A DNA stretch of 64,000 nt from JAVBJN01 sp031546985 (GTDB lineage Bacteria; Bacteroidota; Bacteroidia; Chitinophagales; Chitinophagaceae): positions 17,560 through 81,559 of the forward strand of contig JAVBJN010000025.1 in NCBI GenBank assembly GCA_031546985.1. Reading direction: 5' to 3'. This document shows positions 9,301 through 18,286 of the stretch, in pieces. How positions within the stretch are numbered: position 1 is the first letter of the stretch; every line of letters starts with the position of its first letter. The notes beneath the pieces were generated by a model. That model did no database searches. It worked only from the letters and a program-made list of their open reading frames with translations, and was not told where the DNA came from. The position numbers were made by a program, and so were the translations under genes.

Positions 9301-11949
9301 ATGCGTTGCGGACGTAAAAATAATCGAAAAAAATCTTTTTTAAGCTGTTGTATTTATACAACCGTTTTTCTCATTGCTTTGTTGCGGTGCTACTCGCCTG
9401 TTCAGGCCCAGACCGACACCTTAAAAGCAGGGGTGACGCTTAATGCCCCTAAAGATACACTCGTAAGTGATAGCAGCAAGAAAACCCTGAACTGGATGGA
9501 CACTTCGGGAATTGTGATTTCGCCAAGCGCACTTACCGACGAGGTGAAATATACCGCCAAAGATTCGCTGCTCTTTAACATGGAGAGCAAGAAGATTAAC
9601 ATGTGGGGCAAACCCAATGTAAAATGGCAGGATCTGCAACTGGATGCCGGTACTATTGAATACGACCTTAACTCCCAGGAAGTAGTGGCAGAGCCGGTAA
9701 CCGACTCCACAGGCACCTTCCTTAACCGCCCCGATTTTAAGCAGGGATCTGAAAACTTTGTCTCCGACCGTATTCAATATAATTTTAAAAGTCAGCGCGC
9801 ACTGGTGCGTAATGTGCGCTCGCAATACGACCAGGGATTTGTGCTGAGTGAGCAGATCAAGCGGAATGCCGATCAGAGTATTTACGGCTGGAAGAATGTG
9901 TACACCACCTGCAACCTCGATACACCGCACTTTGGCATCAGCGCCCGAAAAATTAAGATCATTCCCGAAAAACTGATTGCCACCGGCCCCGCGTTTATCA
10001 ATATCGAAGGTATTCCTACACCGCTGGTGCTGCCGTTGGGCATGTTTCCTATTAAGAAAGGGCAACGCTCGGGCTTTAAACTGCCTACCTACGAGATAAG
10101 TGAGCAATATGGTGTGGGCCTGCGCGATCTGGGCTATTATTTTGCCATTAACGATTATGTAGACCTGCTGGCTACGGCTACGTTTTATTCTTATGGCACC
10201 TGGCGTGCGGCTGCGGCATCGCAATACATTAAGAAATACCGTTACAGCGGTAGTTTTGGTCTAGAATATGGTTACACCAAGCTGGGCGACGAATACAGCC
10301 CGGGCTACCAGGGCGAAAGCCGCGATTTTGTTATTAAGTTAAACCACCGCATCGATCCCAAAGCTTTTCCGGGTACCAACTTCTCTGCCGACATCAATAT
10401 CCGGTCTAACAATGCCAACAAGGTGCTGTCGTATAATGTAAACCAGATTGTACAGAATCAGATCGGGTCGAGCATTAACTACAGCAAAACATGGGCTGGT
10501 AAACCGTTTAACCTGTCTATCACCGGGCGGCACACCCAAAACAGCAGTACCAAAGAAGTGTATGTAAACCTGCCCAGCGTAACGTTTAACGTGGCGCAGG
10601 TAAATCCCTTCCAGCGTAAATCGGATGTGATAACCACGCCGCGCTGGTACGAAAAAATTGGTTTCTCTTACACCTTTACGGGTATTAACGATATTACTTT
10701 TATAGCCGATTCTTCATTCAAGTTCAGCAATATTGCATTGAGCGATTTCCGTAATGGTTTCCAGCACAGCATTCCCATCTCGGCGAGTTATAAGATTTTC
10801 AAATACCTCACTTTTACACCTGCTGCCAATTACAACGAATATTGGTACACCAAACAATCGCAGCGCTATTTTGATCCGGCTATGAACGGATTGGACACGC
10901 TTTCCAACAGCGGTTTTTATACCGCCCGCGATTACAATGCCAGTGCTACATTGAGCACGCAACTGTTTGGTATGCTGCAATTCAAGAAAGGTGCTGTTAA
11001 AGCGATTCGCCATGTAATGTACCCATCGGTATCGCTTAGTTACAAACCCGATTTCTCTGCTTCGCCATACCATTATTATTACAAAACCTACCTGGATAGT
11101 TCGTTCAAGAACGTAACCATGCTGTCGTACTACGATGGCGCGCCAATCGGTATTCCGAGTTCGGGCAAGCAGGGTATGATCAATTTCTCGCTGAACAATA
11201 ACGTGCAGATGAAAGTGCGCAGCAGCAAGGATTCTGCCACCGGGTTTAAGAAAATGAACCTGATAGACCGTTTAGGCATTGCTACCAGCTATAACATGGC
11301 GGTAGACAGCTTTAACTGGAGCCCGGTAAACCTTAACTTCTCTACCTTACTGTTCCAGAAACTGAATATCTCGGCCACCGCCAATTTTGACCCGTATGTG
11401 TTTGACAAAACCCAGATGCGGAGGGTTAATATATTGCAGGTAAACCAGGGGGGTAAACTGCTCAACTTTACCGATGCAAGTGTGTCGGTGGGCGGTAGTT
11501 TTAACTCCAAAGGCAAGAACCAGGCGGCGAAGAAACGCATTCTGAGCCAGCCCGATAACCAGTACCTGCTGAGTACACTGGACCAATACGCAGACTTTGA
11601 CATTCCTTGGAATGTGAACGTAAACTACAGTCTGAGTATTCGTAAGGCGGTGACCAATGTAACCAAGCGCGATACCATGATTATTGCCGACAACAGTATT
11701 CGCGTTACCGGCGACTTTAACGTAACCGCCCGTTGGAAGGTGGCTTTCTCTACCGGTTACGACCTGGTGGGAAAAAAGATACAGATCACTTCATTTGATA
11801 TATACCGCGATCTCCACTGCTGGGATATGCGTCTGGGTGTAATTCCTTTTGGTACCCGAAGGAGCTACAATTTCTCGATAAATGTAAAAGCCACTGTACT
11901 CCAGGATCTGCGACTGCAAAGGCGGAGAGACTTTATGGATTCGTTCTAG
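9301..11949 (+). CDS. lptD: LptD-like outer-membrane LPS assembly protein
   Basis: An 882-residue exported protein. The signal segment is strongly hydrophobic (about residues 15-36, ending VQAQ). An OstA-like N-terminal region follows (about 80-190; MWGKPNVKWQDLQLDAGTIE). A large beta-barrel C-terminal domain is rich in alternating aromatic strands (SFGLEYGYTKLGDEYSPG; SISASYKIFKYLTFTPAANYN). This matches the Bacteroidota 'putative LPS assembly protein LptD' family, the outer-membrane exit for LPS. It is divergent from the amidase-MlaD-OstA operon, consistent with a joint role in envelope assembly. No clear terminator is seen downstream. Confidence 0.85.
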   Translation: MRCGRKNNRKKSFLSCCIYTTVFLIALLRCYSPVQAQTDTLKAGVTLNAPKDTLVSDSSKKTLNWMDTSGIVISPSALTDEVKYTAKDSLLFNMESKKINMWGKPNVKWQDLQLDAGTIEYDLNSQEVVAEPVTDSTGTFLNRPDFKQGSENFVSDRIQYNFKSQRALVRNVRSQYDQGFVLSEQIKRNADQSIYGWKNVYTTCNLDTPHFGISARKIKIIPEKLIATGPAFINIEGIPTPLVLPLGMFPIKKGQRSGFKLPTYEISEQYGVGLRDLGYYFAINDYVDLLATATFYSYGTWRAAAASQYIKKYRYSGSFGLEYGYTKLGDEYSPGYQGESRDFVIKLNHRIDPKAFPGTNFSADINIRSNNANKVLSYNVNQIVQNQIGSSINYSKTWAGKPFNLSITGRHTQNSSTKEVYVNLPSVTFNVAQVNPFQRKSDVITTPRWYEKIGFSYTFTGINDITFIADSSFKFSNIALSDFRNGFQHSIPISASYKIFKYLTFTPAANYNEYWYTKQSQRYFDPAMNGLDTLSNSGFYTARDYNASATLSTQLFGMLQFKKGAVKAIRHVMYPSVSLSYKPDFSASPYHYYYKTYLDSSFKNVTMLSYYDGAPIGIPSSGKQGMINFSLNNNVQMKVRSSKDSATGFKKMNLIDRLGIATSYNMAVDSFNWSPVNLNFSTLLFQKLNISATANFDPYVFDKTQMRRVNILQVNQGGKLLNFTDASVSVGGSFNSKGKNQAAKKRILSQPDNQYLLSTLDQYADFDIPWNVNVNYSLSIRKAVTNVTKRDTMIIADNSIRVTGDFNVTARWKVAFSTGYDLVGKKIQITSFDIYRDLHCWDMRLGVIPFGTRRSYNFSINVKATVLQDLRLQRRRDFMDSF

Positions 11950-12028
11950 CAATGCGTCAATGTGCTAATTTAACAATGAGCTAATGTGTAAATGGACTAA
12001 TTGGACAATGTACCCGCATATGCTATGT

Positions 12029-12093
12029 TGTCATCCTGCGTTACTCCTGAAGATTGAAGGAGAAATGCAGGATCTTTTTTTAGGAGATACTGC
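12029..12093. repeat. Dispersed TGTCATCCTGC repeat copy
   Basis: It begins tgtcatcctgcg and contains atgcaggatctttttttaggaga, the same core as the copies at 14358, 14480 and 44583. It lies in the gap between the LptD-like gene and the convergent serine hydrolase. The neighbouring 11950-12010 consists of repeated 'aatgtgctaat'-like words. Confidence 0.65.
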
Positions 12094-12166
12094 GCTTGCT
12101 TTACGTCCAACGGGCTTTGCTAACATTAGCACATTGGTTCATTCGTTCATTATCCCATTCGGGAAC

Positions 12167-13207
12167 TTAATCCAACAACTGCTGCCGTACTATTTTGCGT
12201 ATTTCATCATGGAAATAGAAAGCCCTGGGCATATTGCCGGAATCGGGAGATATGTTTTCGAGGATGATGATAGAAGTGCGGGAGGCCGGGTAATACAGCA
12301 GGGTAGCGATATACCCGTTAAAATAGCCATTGTGGCTTATTTCTTTTAATCCATCAATACTATCGATCTGCACACCATATCCATAGCCAATGGTGCCCCA
12401 GCGGTGTGCCCTGTTGGCAGAGGGTGTGGTCATGAAACGGTAACAACTGTCGTTCAGGATTTTTTTGCCATGCAGGGCGGTGTTCCAACGCAAGAGATCG
12501 GGTACGGTAGAAATAATGCCACCGGCAGCTGGGGCAATATGCCAAAGCACACTATCATCGGTACGGAAGGTGCCATTTGCCTGCTCTGCATAGCCGGTAG
12601 CCAGCCATTTGGGGGCTTCCATTTTACCCTCGGGGTCGTAAGAAACGGAGCGTGCCATACCATACTCCTTAAACAAATTATTGGCCAGCTCGTTGTATGT
12701 TTTTCCGGTTACTTTTCCCAGTATATCGCCCAGCAGCAGGTAACCGTAATTGGAATAGGTAAATTTAGAACCGGGTGCAAAAGCCAGCGATTCTCCTGTC
12801 CATACCACACCCGAAGTATGGCAGAGCAACTGGTGTACGGTAATAGAATCTGCCCAGGCATCTGGCAGATCGGGTAAATACCTGCGAATGGCAGCTTGCC
12901 TGTCTATGTTTCCTTTTGCAACCTGTTGCAGCACCAATGCCGCAGTAATCTGCTTGCTTATAGAGGCTACTATAAATTGCTGGTCTGCAACCAGGGCCTT
13001 TTTGCCGGGTATATCCTGGTAGCCATAGCTTTTCTGGTACTGGATTTTATCGTTTTTAGCGATAAGAATATTACCATTAAAGGTGCGGGGTGTTTTAGAT
13101 TGCAGGAGGGTATCAATGGTATGCTGCCAGTTGTGGTGCCTGGCTTGTGCCTGCATACCACAGAGAACCGGTAGCAGTGCCATTATTGCTTTGGAAAGAA
13201 AGCGCAT
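12167..13207 (-). CDS. Serine hydrolase, beta-lactamase/class C PBP-like
   Basis: A 346-residue exported enzyme of the serine beta-lactamase/DD-peptidase fold. It has a signal peptide (about residues 1-22), the SxxK nucleophile motif S82-I-S-K85 and the Y-x-N motif Y151-S-N153. A C-terminal SHNGYFNGY sits where the KTG/HxG strand lies. In Bacteroidota this branch covers esterases and D-aminopeptidases as well as beta-lactamases, so true beta-lactamase activity is not implied. It appears monocistronic. Confidence 0.86.
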   Translation of the reverse strand: MRFLSKAIMALLPVLCGMQAQARHHNWQHTIDTLLQSKTPRTFNGNILIAKNDKIQYQKSYGYQDIPGKKALVADQQFIVASISKQITAALVLQQVAKGNIDRQAAIRRYLPDLPDAWADSITVHQLLCHTSGVVWTGESLAFAPGSKFTYSNYGYLLLGDILGKVTGKTYNELANNLFKEYGMARSVSYDPEGKMEAPKWLATGYAEQANGTFRTDDSVLWHIAPAAGGIISTVPDLLRWNTALHGKKILNDSCYRFMTTPSANRAHRWGTIGYGYGVQIDSIDGLKEISHNGYFNGYIATLLYYPASRTSIIILENISPDSGNMPRAFYFHDEIRKIVRQQLLD

Positions 13208-13229
13208 AGGGATGGTTTATAAGCTGTTA

Positions 13230-13727
13230 TTATAAGATTCTCAGGAACAGGGGTATGAATAGGATAGCCATTACCAGCAGCGTCATACGGCCAATAAAAT
13301 GGGCAATGTACAAGCCGGTAAGTACCAGCAGCGGGGAGCCTTGCTGGTTTGTGATAGACCCTTTGCTGCCCATATCATTATCGTAAATAACCTGTGTACC
13401 ATCGGCACCGTCCAGTATCCATTTGGTGTTGAGCCAGTTGGTTACTTTCCAGCTGTAGATAAGTCCGGAGTTGAGTATAATTTGCGCTTTGGTCCAGATA
13501 CCGTTGAGTTTAACCACACCCAGCACCATACCATTGGTTGCGTCTACAATTTCCACGGTTTGGTATGTCCAGCCTTTAAGCACAAACCTGAGCTTTTGGT
13601 TTTCGAAAAAACCTTCGCCGTTGGGTGTCCAGGTGCCAATATTGAGTTGGCCCACAGGGTTTTCGTTCTGCAGAATGGTGCTTTGGTTGTCGAACAGTTT
13701 TTTCTTCCAGGTGTAGATTGCGCTCAT
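13230..13727 (-). CDS. Small membrane-anchored protein, possibly tubby/scramblase-like
   Basis: From the ATG at 13727 the product is 165 residues. The body alternates short strands with Gly/Trp positions (VGQLNIGTWTPNG, WILDGADGTQVIY), and a strongly hydrophobic segment (about residues 138-163) ends the protein. The order 'beta-rich body plus C-terminal membrane helix' and the phrase pattern resemble LURP/tubby-C/scramblase-like proteins, but this is inference from shape and the match is weak. The longer upstream frame adds hydrophobic residues without a good start. The serine hydrolase follows 22 nt downstream. Confidence 0.6.
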   Translation of the reverse strand: MSAIYTWKKKLFDNQSTILQNENPVGQLNIGTWTPNGEGFFENQKLRFVLKGWTYQTVEIVDATNGMVLGVVKLNGIWTKAQIILNSGLIYSWKVTNWLNTKWILDGADGTQVIYDNDMGSKGSITNQQGSPLLVLTGLYIAHFIGRMTLLVMAILFIPLFLRIL

Positions 13728-13880
13728 AAGATAAAGGTAGATTAAGCACCTGAAATATACCGATGCTACCATTAATTTAATACGCACAAATGATGAATGG
13801 ACTAAATGCTGGTTAGTCGATTGCTTTTATAGATCGAAGGATGCTGCGGGGCTGTATGCTGGTGTTATAATAAACTGCAA

Positions 13881-14252
13881 TTACAACGCTGTACAGCTAC
13901 CGCCTATCACCTGCCAGCCAATGCCAAACCATTTCCAGATGCGGATGTACCGGAACGTGCCCGCAATGGGTTGGCCCAGCAAGGTACCGCTGGCTTTCAT
14001 AGCCATGGTAACCACAGCGGTATCGCCAATAAGGTTAATGTTTTCGATGGTGTAATCGGCTTCTGCTACTTTCATAGTGCCTGCCCGGTGCGAGTCCATA
14101 TCCATTGCTTTGGTAATGGCTTGCCCATCGGGGGTAATGAACAGCAGATCTTCGTGCAGCAGTTTATCCAGCACGGCTATATCGCTGCAGGTCATGGCTT
14201 TGAACAACCGTGCCTCGGTATCGTGTATTTCTTCTTCAATGGTCATCATCAT
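13881..14252 (-). CDS. DUF4440/SnoaL-like (NTF2-fold) protein
   Basis: A 123-residue cytoplasmic protein with the NTF2-fold pattern of DUF4440: an N-terminal helix pair (EEIHDTEARLFKAM), then LDKLLHEDLLFITPDGQ, and paired strands ending in RIWKWFGIGWQVIGGSCT. Members bind small ligands or act as isomerases or hydrolases; no catalytic residues can be assigned here. It is flanked downstream by the tubby-like gene and upstream by a repeat-filled gap. Confidence 0.8.
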   Translation of the reverse strand: MMMTIEEEIHDTEARLFKAMTCSDIAVLDKLLHEDLLFITPDGQAITKAMDMDSHRAGTMKVAEADYTIENINLIGDTAVVTMAMKASGTLLGQPIAGTFRYIRIWKWFGIGWQVIGGSCTAL

Positions 14253-14665
14253 GGTTATAAGATTGAAGGGTTAGTGAGGGGAAATTACGAAATTACAGAT
14301 TACGAATTGCGGGGCTTCGACAAGCTCAGCCACCTTTGATGATGAACGAAAATAGTCTGTCATCCTGCGTGAGCGACGCAGGAGCGAAATGCAGGATCTC
14401 TGTTGATGAGATGCTGCTCCCTCTTCACGTACTCGCCTGTGCGGGTTCAGCCACATTTTGGTATTGAACGAAAATAGCTTGTCATCCTGTATCTGCGCCA
14501 GCCCCGCCCATGCAGGGAGCGACGCAGGAGCGAAATAAAGGATCTCTGCTGATGAGCTGCTGCTCACCTTAGCACATTGTTTTGACATGCTCAGATACCT
14601 GTAATTACTAACGGTAAGCCATTTTCACATTAGTTCATTGGCACATTATCTCATTACCACATTCC
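14253..14665. repeat. Gap with two TGTCATCCTGC repeats and a CTTCGACAAGCTCAG element
   Basis: There is no credible gene in this 413-nt gap. It contains ggcttcgacaagctcagcc at about 14315. Two direct copies of a composite unit follow, both starting with the flank gaacgaaaatag and running tgtcatcctg...ggatctctg.tgatgag: 14346-14420 and 14466-14566. The second has a gccccgcccatgcaggg insertion. Open frames here are translations of repeats. Confidence 0.75.
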
Positions 14666-15265
14666 CTACTTCTTCAACAGATTTTCTATAACCCGGATAA
14701 GCGTTTCCCTGTTTTTTTCTTCCTTAACAAAATTGGGCAGGCGCTCTATGGTAGGATTACGGGACAGTACATGACGCTCTTTGGGCATAGCCAGTACATA
14801 TTGCTGAATCTCTGCCATGTGCGCATGGTTGTAGGCCCAGAACAAGTGACCCCGTACATCGTACTGAAACCATAAAGGCAGGTTAAAAGCCGTATCGGTT
14901 TTACCTGCGCTTCTGTACTGCACCAGGTATTGTTCGTTCCAGGGTTTGTAGGTGTGTACGGTTCCGCAATGCGGGCAGGGAATGGCCAGCTCTTCTACCT
15001 TTTCCTTGCTTTCGGGTATGGTTTTTTCTACTCTTTTGCCGCAGGTTTCGCAGTTGCGCTTAACGGTAACTGCATAACGCACAAGATCGGCCGATTTTTC
15101 TGTGTGCTTGCAATGCTCGCAGGTAAGTGTGGCTTCGGTACCTTCGTAAGCTACTACCGCGCTTTTGCGGCATTTGGGACATGCTACCAGGAATTCGTTG
15201 ATATAGCTGTGTTTGGGTACAGCGGCACCTGAATTACGGGGATTGGGGTTATTTTTATTGCTCAT
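14666..15265 (-). CDS. Double zinc-ribbon protein of unknown function
   Basis: A 199-residue cytoplasmic protein with two zinc-ribbon-like four-Cys sets: C29-x2-C32...C49-x2-C52 and C72-x2-C75...C97-x2-C100. A mixed alpha/beta C-terminal half follows (NLPLWFQYDVRGHLFWAYN) with a basic helical end. It resembles proteins annotated as TFIIB-type zinc-ribbon proteins, but nothing else links it to transcription. The role is not known. Confidence 0.75.
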   Translation of the reverse strand: MSNKNNPNPRNSGAAVPKHSYINEFLVACPKCRKSAVVAYEGTEATLTCEHCKHTEKSADLVRYAVTVKRNCETCGKRVEKTIPESKEKVEELAIPCPHCGTVHTYKPWNEQYLVQYRSAGKTDTAFNLPLWFQYDVRGHLFWAYNHAHMAEIQQYVLAMPKERHVLSRNPTIERLPNFVKEEKNRETLIRVIENLLKK

Positions 15266-15332
15266 GTATTTGTTATTGTTTGCGGTTGGGTGCTCTCTTT
15301 ATTTAAGGAACGGCAATCTCACCATTCACTAT

Positions 15333-15857
15333 TCACGACTCCTTCCTGATCTCATACCAGGCCGTTTCCTCTCCGTCGTGCATAAAGTAATCGACAAAAC
15401 GCAAGCCTGCTTTTTCCAACACCTTGCGGGAGTTATCGTTGCCCGTATCGGTAATGGCAAAGAGCTGCGTTTGGTTCAGTACTTCAAATCCGTATTGCAC
15501 CAATGCTTGGGCCGTTTCGGTGGCGTAACCTTTGCCCCAGTATTTTTTCATAAAACGGTAGCCCAGTTCGTAAAAATCCTGCTGCCCGTGCATAGGGCCC
15601 GAAATCAATTTTAAACCGCTCCAACCCAAGAAAGCATTGGTCGATTTTTCGATTACTGCCCAGCGGCCTATACCCTTTTCTACGTCTTGCTGCCGGATAA
15701 ACGCGATAGCATCGCTGGCCTGCTGCAATTGGGTAATGGGCTGCCTGCCCAGGTAAGTATGCACCTCGGGGTCGGAATCCAGTTCAAAAATATGCGGTGC
15801 ATCTTCCGGCTCCAGTTCCCGCAGCCAAAGCCGTTCGGTTTCTAACATAATTTTCAT
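15333..15857 (-). CDS. GNAT N-acetyltransferase (RimJ/RimL type)
   Basis: About 174 residues from the ATG at 15857 (an ATG at 15848 is also possible; the longer frame would use TTG). ETERLWLRELEPEDAPHIFEL is the typical N-terminal start of the RimJ/RimL-like GNAT branch. YRFMKKYWGKGYATETAQAL carries the acetyl-CoA pyrophosphate loop (R/Q-x-x-G-x-A form). The substrate is unknown. It lies 14 nt after plsC on the same strand and is likely co-transcribed. Confidence 0.86.
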   Translation of the reverse strand: MKIMLETERLWLRELEPEDAPHIFELDSDPEVHTYLGRQPITQLQQASDAIAFIRQQDVEKGIGRWAVIEKSTNAFLGWSGLKLISGPMHGQQDFYELGYRFMKKYWGKGYATETAQALVQYGFEVLNQTQLFAITDTGNDNSRKVLEKAGLRFVDYFMHDGEETAWYEIRKES

Positions 15858-15871
15858 AGACAACAATTGTA

Positions 15872-16624
15872 CTAAGCCAGGTATTCGTATTGCTCGTAAT
15901 GTGCTTTCATGATCGCGAATATTTTATCCTTGAGCATGGGCACATCGCGCAGGGTGAGCCCGGCAGTTTCAATCTCGGGTAAAAAGTGAAATTCGATCTT
16001 GTGCGGCCAGGCATAAAAAGGCTTGCCCGATACCAGTATGTTTTTGGTACCGAAAATAAGCGAAGGAATAATGGGTTTCTGCGCCTGCACCGCAGCTATA
16101 AATGCACCATCGTGAAAAGTCTTGAGCGGTTCGCTGGTTTTGTTGCGGGTACCTTCGGGATATAAGCAGAGGTGCAAGCCCTGGTTAAGCACTTCGAGCA
16201 TCTTATTCATACTCTCGCGGCGGCTTTTCTCGTTTTTACGATCTACCAGTACCGAACCGGCTTTGTAAATGATACCAAAAATGGGAATCTTAGCCATTTC
16301 GATCTTGGCCAGTGTTTTATTAGGACCGGGAATGCCGGGCGAGGAAACAGGTACGTCTACAAACGAATTGTGGTTGCACACCACCACATAGTTTTTCCCT
16401 TTCTTAAAATTCTCCCAGCCGCGGTGGCGCACCGGGCAAAACGCCAGTGGCATAAATACGCCCATCCATACTCTGAATATCTTGTGCAACCGTGTGGCAT
16501 TATGAGGAGCGGGCATTTTAGTACATATCCAGATAGGGATAACCACTATCAGCATCGTAACCGTAAATAAAATGATCCCGTATAGGCAATATATCCGTCC
16601 GAGTATCTCTTTGATCAGCTTCAT
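15872..16624 (-). CDS. plsC: 1-acyl-sn-glycerol-3-phosphate acyltransferase
   Basis: A 250-residue membrane enzyme that adds the second acyl chain to lysophosphatidic acid. It has an N-terminal hydrophobic helix (about residues 11-33), the catalytic HX4D motif N84-H85...D90 (NHNSFVD) and the substrate motif YPEGTR at residues 155-160. Both are the block I and block III motifs of the PlsC family. A -7 promoter box lies upstream at 16644-16651, between this gene and the end of ung. Confidence 0.9.
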   Translation of the reverse strand: MKLIKEILGRIYCLYGIILFTVTMLIVVIPIWICTKMPAPHNATRLHKIFRVWMGVFMPLAFCPVRHRGWENFKKGKNYVVVCNHNSFVDVPVSSPGIPGPNKTLAKIEMAKIPIFGIIYKAGSVLVDRKNEKSRRESMNKMLEVLNQGLHLCLYPEGTRNKTSEPLKTFHDGAFIAAVQAQKPIIPSLIFGTKNILVSGKPFYAWPHKIEFHFLPEIETAGLTLRDVPMLKDKIFAIMKAHYEQYEYLA

Positions 16625-16643
16625 AAATGCGTATAAATGAGGG

Positions 16644-16651
16644 CAAAACTA
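16644..16651 (-). promoter_or_regulatory. -7 element TAGTTTTG of plsC
   Basis: Reads TAGTTTTG on the minus strand (TAnnTTTG), 19 nt before the plsC ATG and 12 nt after the ung stop. It suggests plsC-GNAT can be transcribed apart from ung. Confidence 0.5.
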
Positions 16652-16663
16652 CAATATATCATC

Positions 16664-17341
16664 TTAATTCACGTCCCAGTCTATAGGGTCGAGGCCTTGT
16701 TTCATCAGTATATCATTGGTTTTGGAAAAATGCCTGCAACCAAAGAAACCATTGTAAGCGCTGAAAGGCGAGGGGTGGGCCGCGGTAAGAATGTGGTGCT
16801 TGCTGCCGTCGATAAGTGCAGCCTTGCCTTGTGCAAACTTGCCCCAGAGGATAAATACCACACCGGTTTTAACATCGGAGATCTTGCGGATGACCGAATC
16901 GGTAAACTGCTCCCAGCCTATTTTGCTGTGCGACATGGGCTGCGCGGCTTCTACCGTAAGGGCGGTATTGAGCATAAGTACGCCCTGCTGCGCCCATTTC
17001 TCCAGGTTGCCGTGGTGGGGCATGGCCATACCAATGTCGGTATGCAGTTCTTTGTACATATTTACCAGCGATGGTGGCGGTTTAATGCCCGTTTGCACGC
17101 TAAAACAAAGCCCGTGGGCTTGTCCTGCACCGTGGTAGGGATCCTGGCCCAGCAGTACTACTTTAATTTTATCGAAAGGCGTTTGTTCAAACGCGTTGAA
17201 AATCAATGGGCCGGGAGGGTAAATGGTTTTGCCTGCGTTTTTTTCTACTTTCAGGAAGTTTACAATCCCATCAAAATAAGGTTGGCTGAACTGGTCGGCA
17301 AGAACGGTTTTCCATCCTGCTTCGATCTTTACATCTGTCAT
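16664..17341 (-). CDS. ung: Uracil-DNA glycosylase
   Basis: A base-excision repair enzyme that removes uracil from DNA. It has 225 residues, the usual length. Signature GQDPYHG at 65-71 carries the catalytic Asp67; HGLCFSV follows, and HPSPFSAYNGFFGCRHFSK is the C-terminal active-site/Leu-loop region. It overlaps the upstream methyltransferase gene by 4 nt (ATGA) and so is translationally coupled to it. Confidence 0.96.
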   Translation of the reverse strand: MTDVKIEAGWKTVLADQFSQPYFDGIVNFLKVEKNAGKTIYPPGPLIFNAFEQTPFDKIKVVLLGQDPYHGAGQAHGLCFSVQTGIKPPPSLVNMYKELHTDIGMAMPHHGNLEKWAQQGVLMLNTALTVEAAQPMSHSKIGWEQFTDSVIRKISDVKTGVVFILWGKFAQGKAALIDGSKHHILTAAHPSPFSAYNGFFGCRHFSKTNDILMKQGLDPIDWDVN

Positions 17342-18027
17342 GTTATCTCAGGTTGAAATTCAAGTATGGTTCCTTCCAGCAACTGGTGTTTTTGCACCCG
17401 GAAGGTTTCGGTAAACCCGTTTTCAATAAAAAGCGGTTTGTAAACGGGGCTTAAATATACTACAGTTATTTTCTTTCCGGTTTGCCGGGCATGGGCTATA
17501 ATGCGGTGTATAAAAGGCCGCATAACGGTTTCGCCAAAGGGGTTGAACAGGAAAAAGTGGTTGAGCGCCGGAGGAAAAGGCCATTCCAGTGCATCGGCAT
17601 GGTGCACTTCGTAGGCGATAGCATGCTCCACTAGACCGGCAGTGTGTTGCAGGTTTTTACACGCCTCCTGGCAGAAGGGTGCCGAAAAATCGATACCCGC
17701 CAGTTTGCGAAAGCCAAAATGTGCTGCCACACAAAGCGCGCGCCCTTTGCCACAGCCGATATCTGCAATCATATCCGCATCCGAAGGGTGCAATTGCGAC
17801 AGTACTTTCTCCAGCAGGTAATAGCTGGCGCCTTCATACACGGTGGCAAATGGTTTGTTGTGCCCGGTTACTTCCTGGGTTTGCAGATCGTCCTGGCTAA
17901 AGGTGTTGATGCCATACTTGCGCTCGCCCCGCCACTCATCCCTTACAATAAACGCTGCAAGTACCGGGTTCCAGTGCAGGAACCGGTATAAAGCATATTG
18001 CGAGAACCGGAGTAGGGATATAGCCAT
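17338..18027 (-). CDS. Class I SAM-dependent methyltransferase
   Basis: A 229-residue protein from the ATG at 18027. SAM-binding motif I is IADIGCGKGRALCVAA, motif II is about LAGIDFSAPFC, and LFNPFGETV fills motif IV. The N-terminal part has a helical stretch (AISLLRFSQYALYRFLHW). The substrate is unknown. A TTG 12 nt further upstream lies inside the -7 box and is not a likely start. Its stop overlaps the ung start. Confidence 0.85.
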   Translation of the reverse strand: MAISLLRFSQYALYRFLHWNPVLAAFIVRDEWRGERKYGINTFSQDDLQTQEVTGHNKPFATVYEGASYYLLEKVLSQLHPSDADMIADIGCGKGRALCVAAHFGFRKLAGIDFSAPFCQEACKNLQHTAGLVEHAIAYEVHHADALEWPFPPALNHFFLFNPFGETVMRPFIHRIIAHARQTGKKITVVYLSPVYKPLFIENGFTETFRVQKHQLLEGTILEFQPEIT

Positions 18028-18036
18028 GTGTAGCGT

Positions 18037-18064
18037 CAAATATACAGTGCAATTGTTGTTGCAA
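18037..18064 (-). promoter_or_regulatory. Promoter of the methyltransferase-ung operon
   Basis: On the minus strand TATATTTG (18037-18044) matches TAnnTTTG exactly, and TTG at 18062-18064 is a -33 candidate 17 nt upstream. The -7 box ends 9 nt before the ATG, so the leader is very short. Confidence 0.6.
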
Positions 18065-18286
18065 GGTCGTTTTCATCTCGTAAAAATGCTGCTTTACCGC
18101 AAAAAGTCTCATTTTAAACCAACTTTTTAGGCTCCTTCTTTTGTCTATATGAAAAATGTAGTATTTTATCGGCTTAATACCTATTCCATGAAAACGTGGT
18201 ATGTTGATGTATGGGGATTAACGGATTGATGATCCGGTGTGTATTGCCTGTATGAGAGCTGCTTCCGTTTTTAACCCATTTCCTGT

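Noticed and set aside
14271..14588. 105-codon frame in the 14.3-14.6 kb gap
   Set aside because: Consists of translated dispersed repeats.
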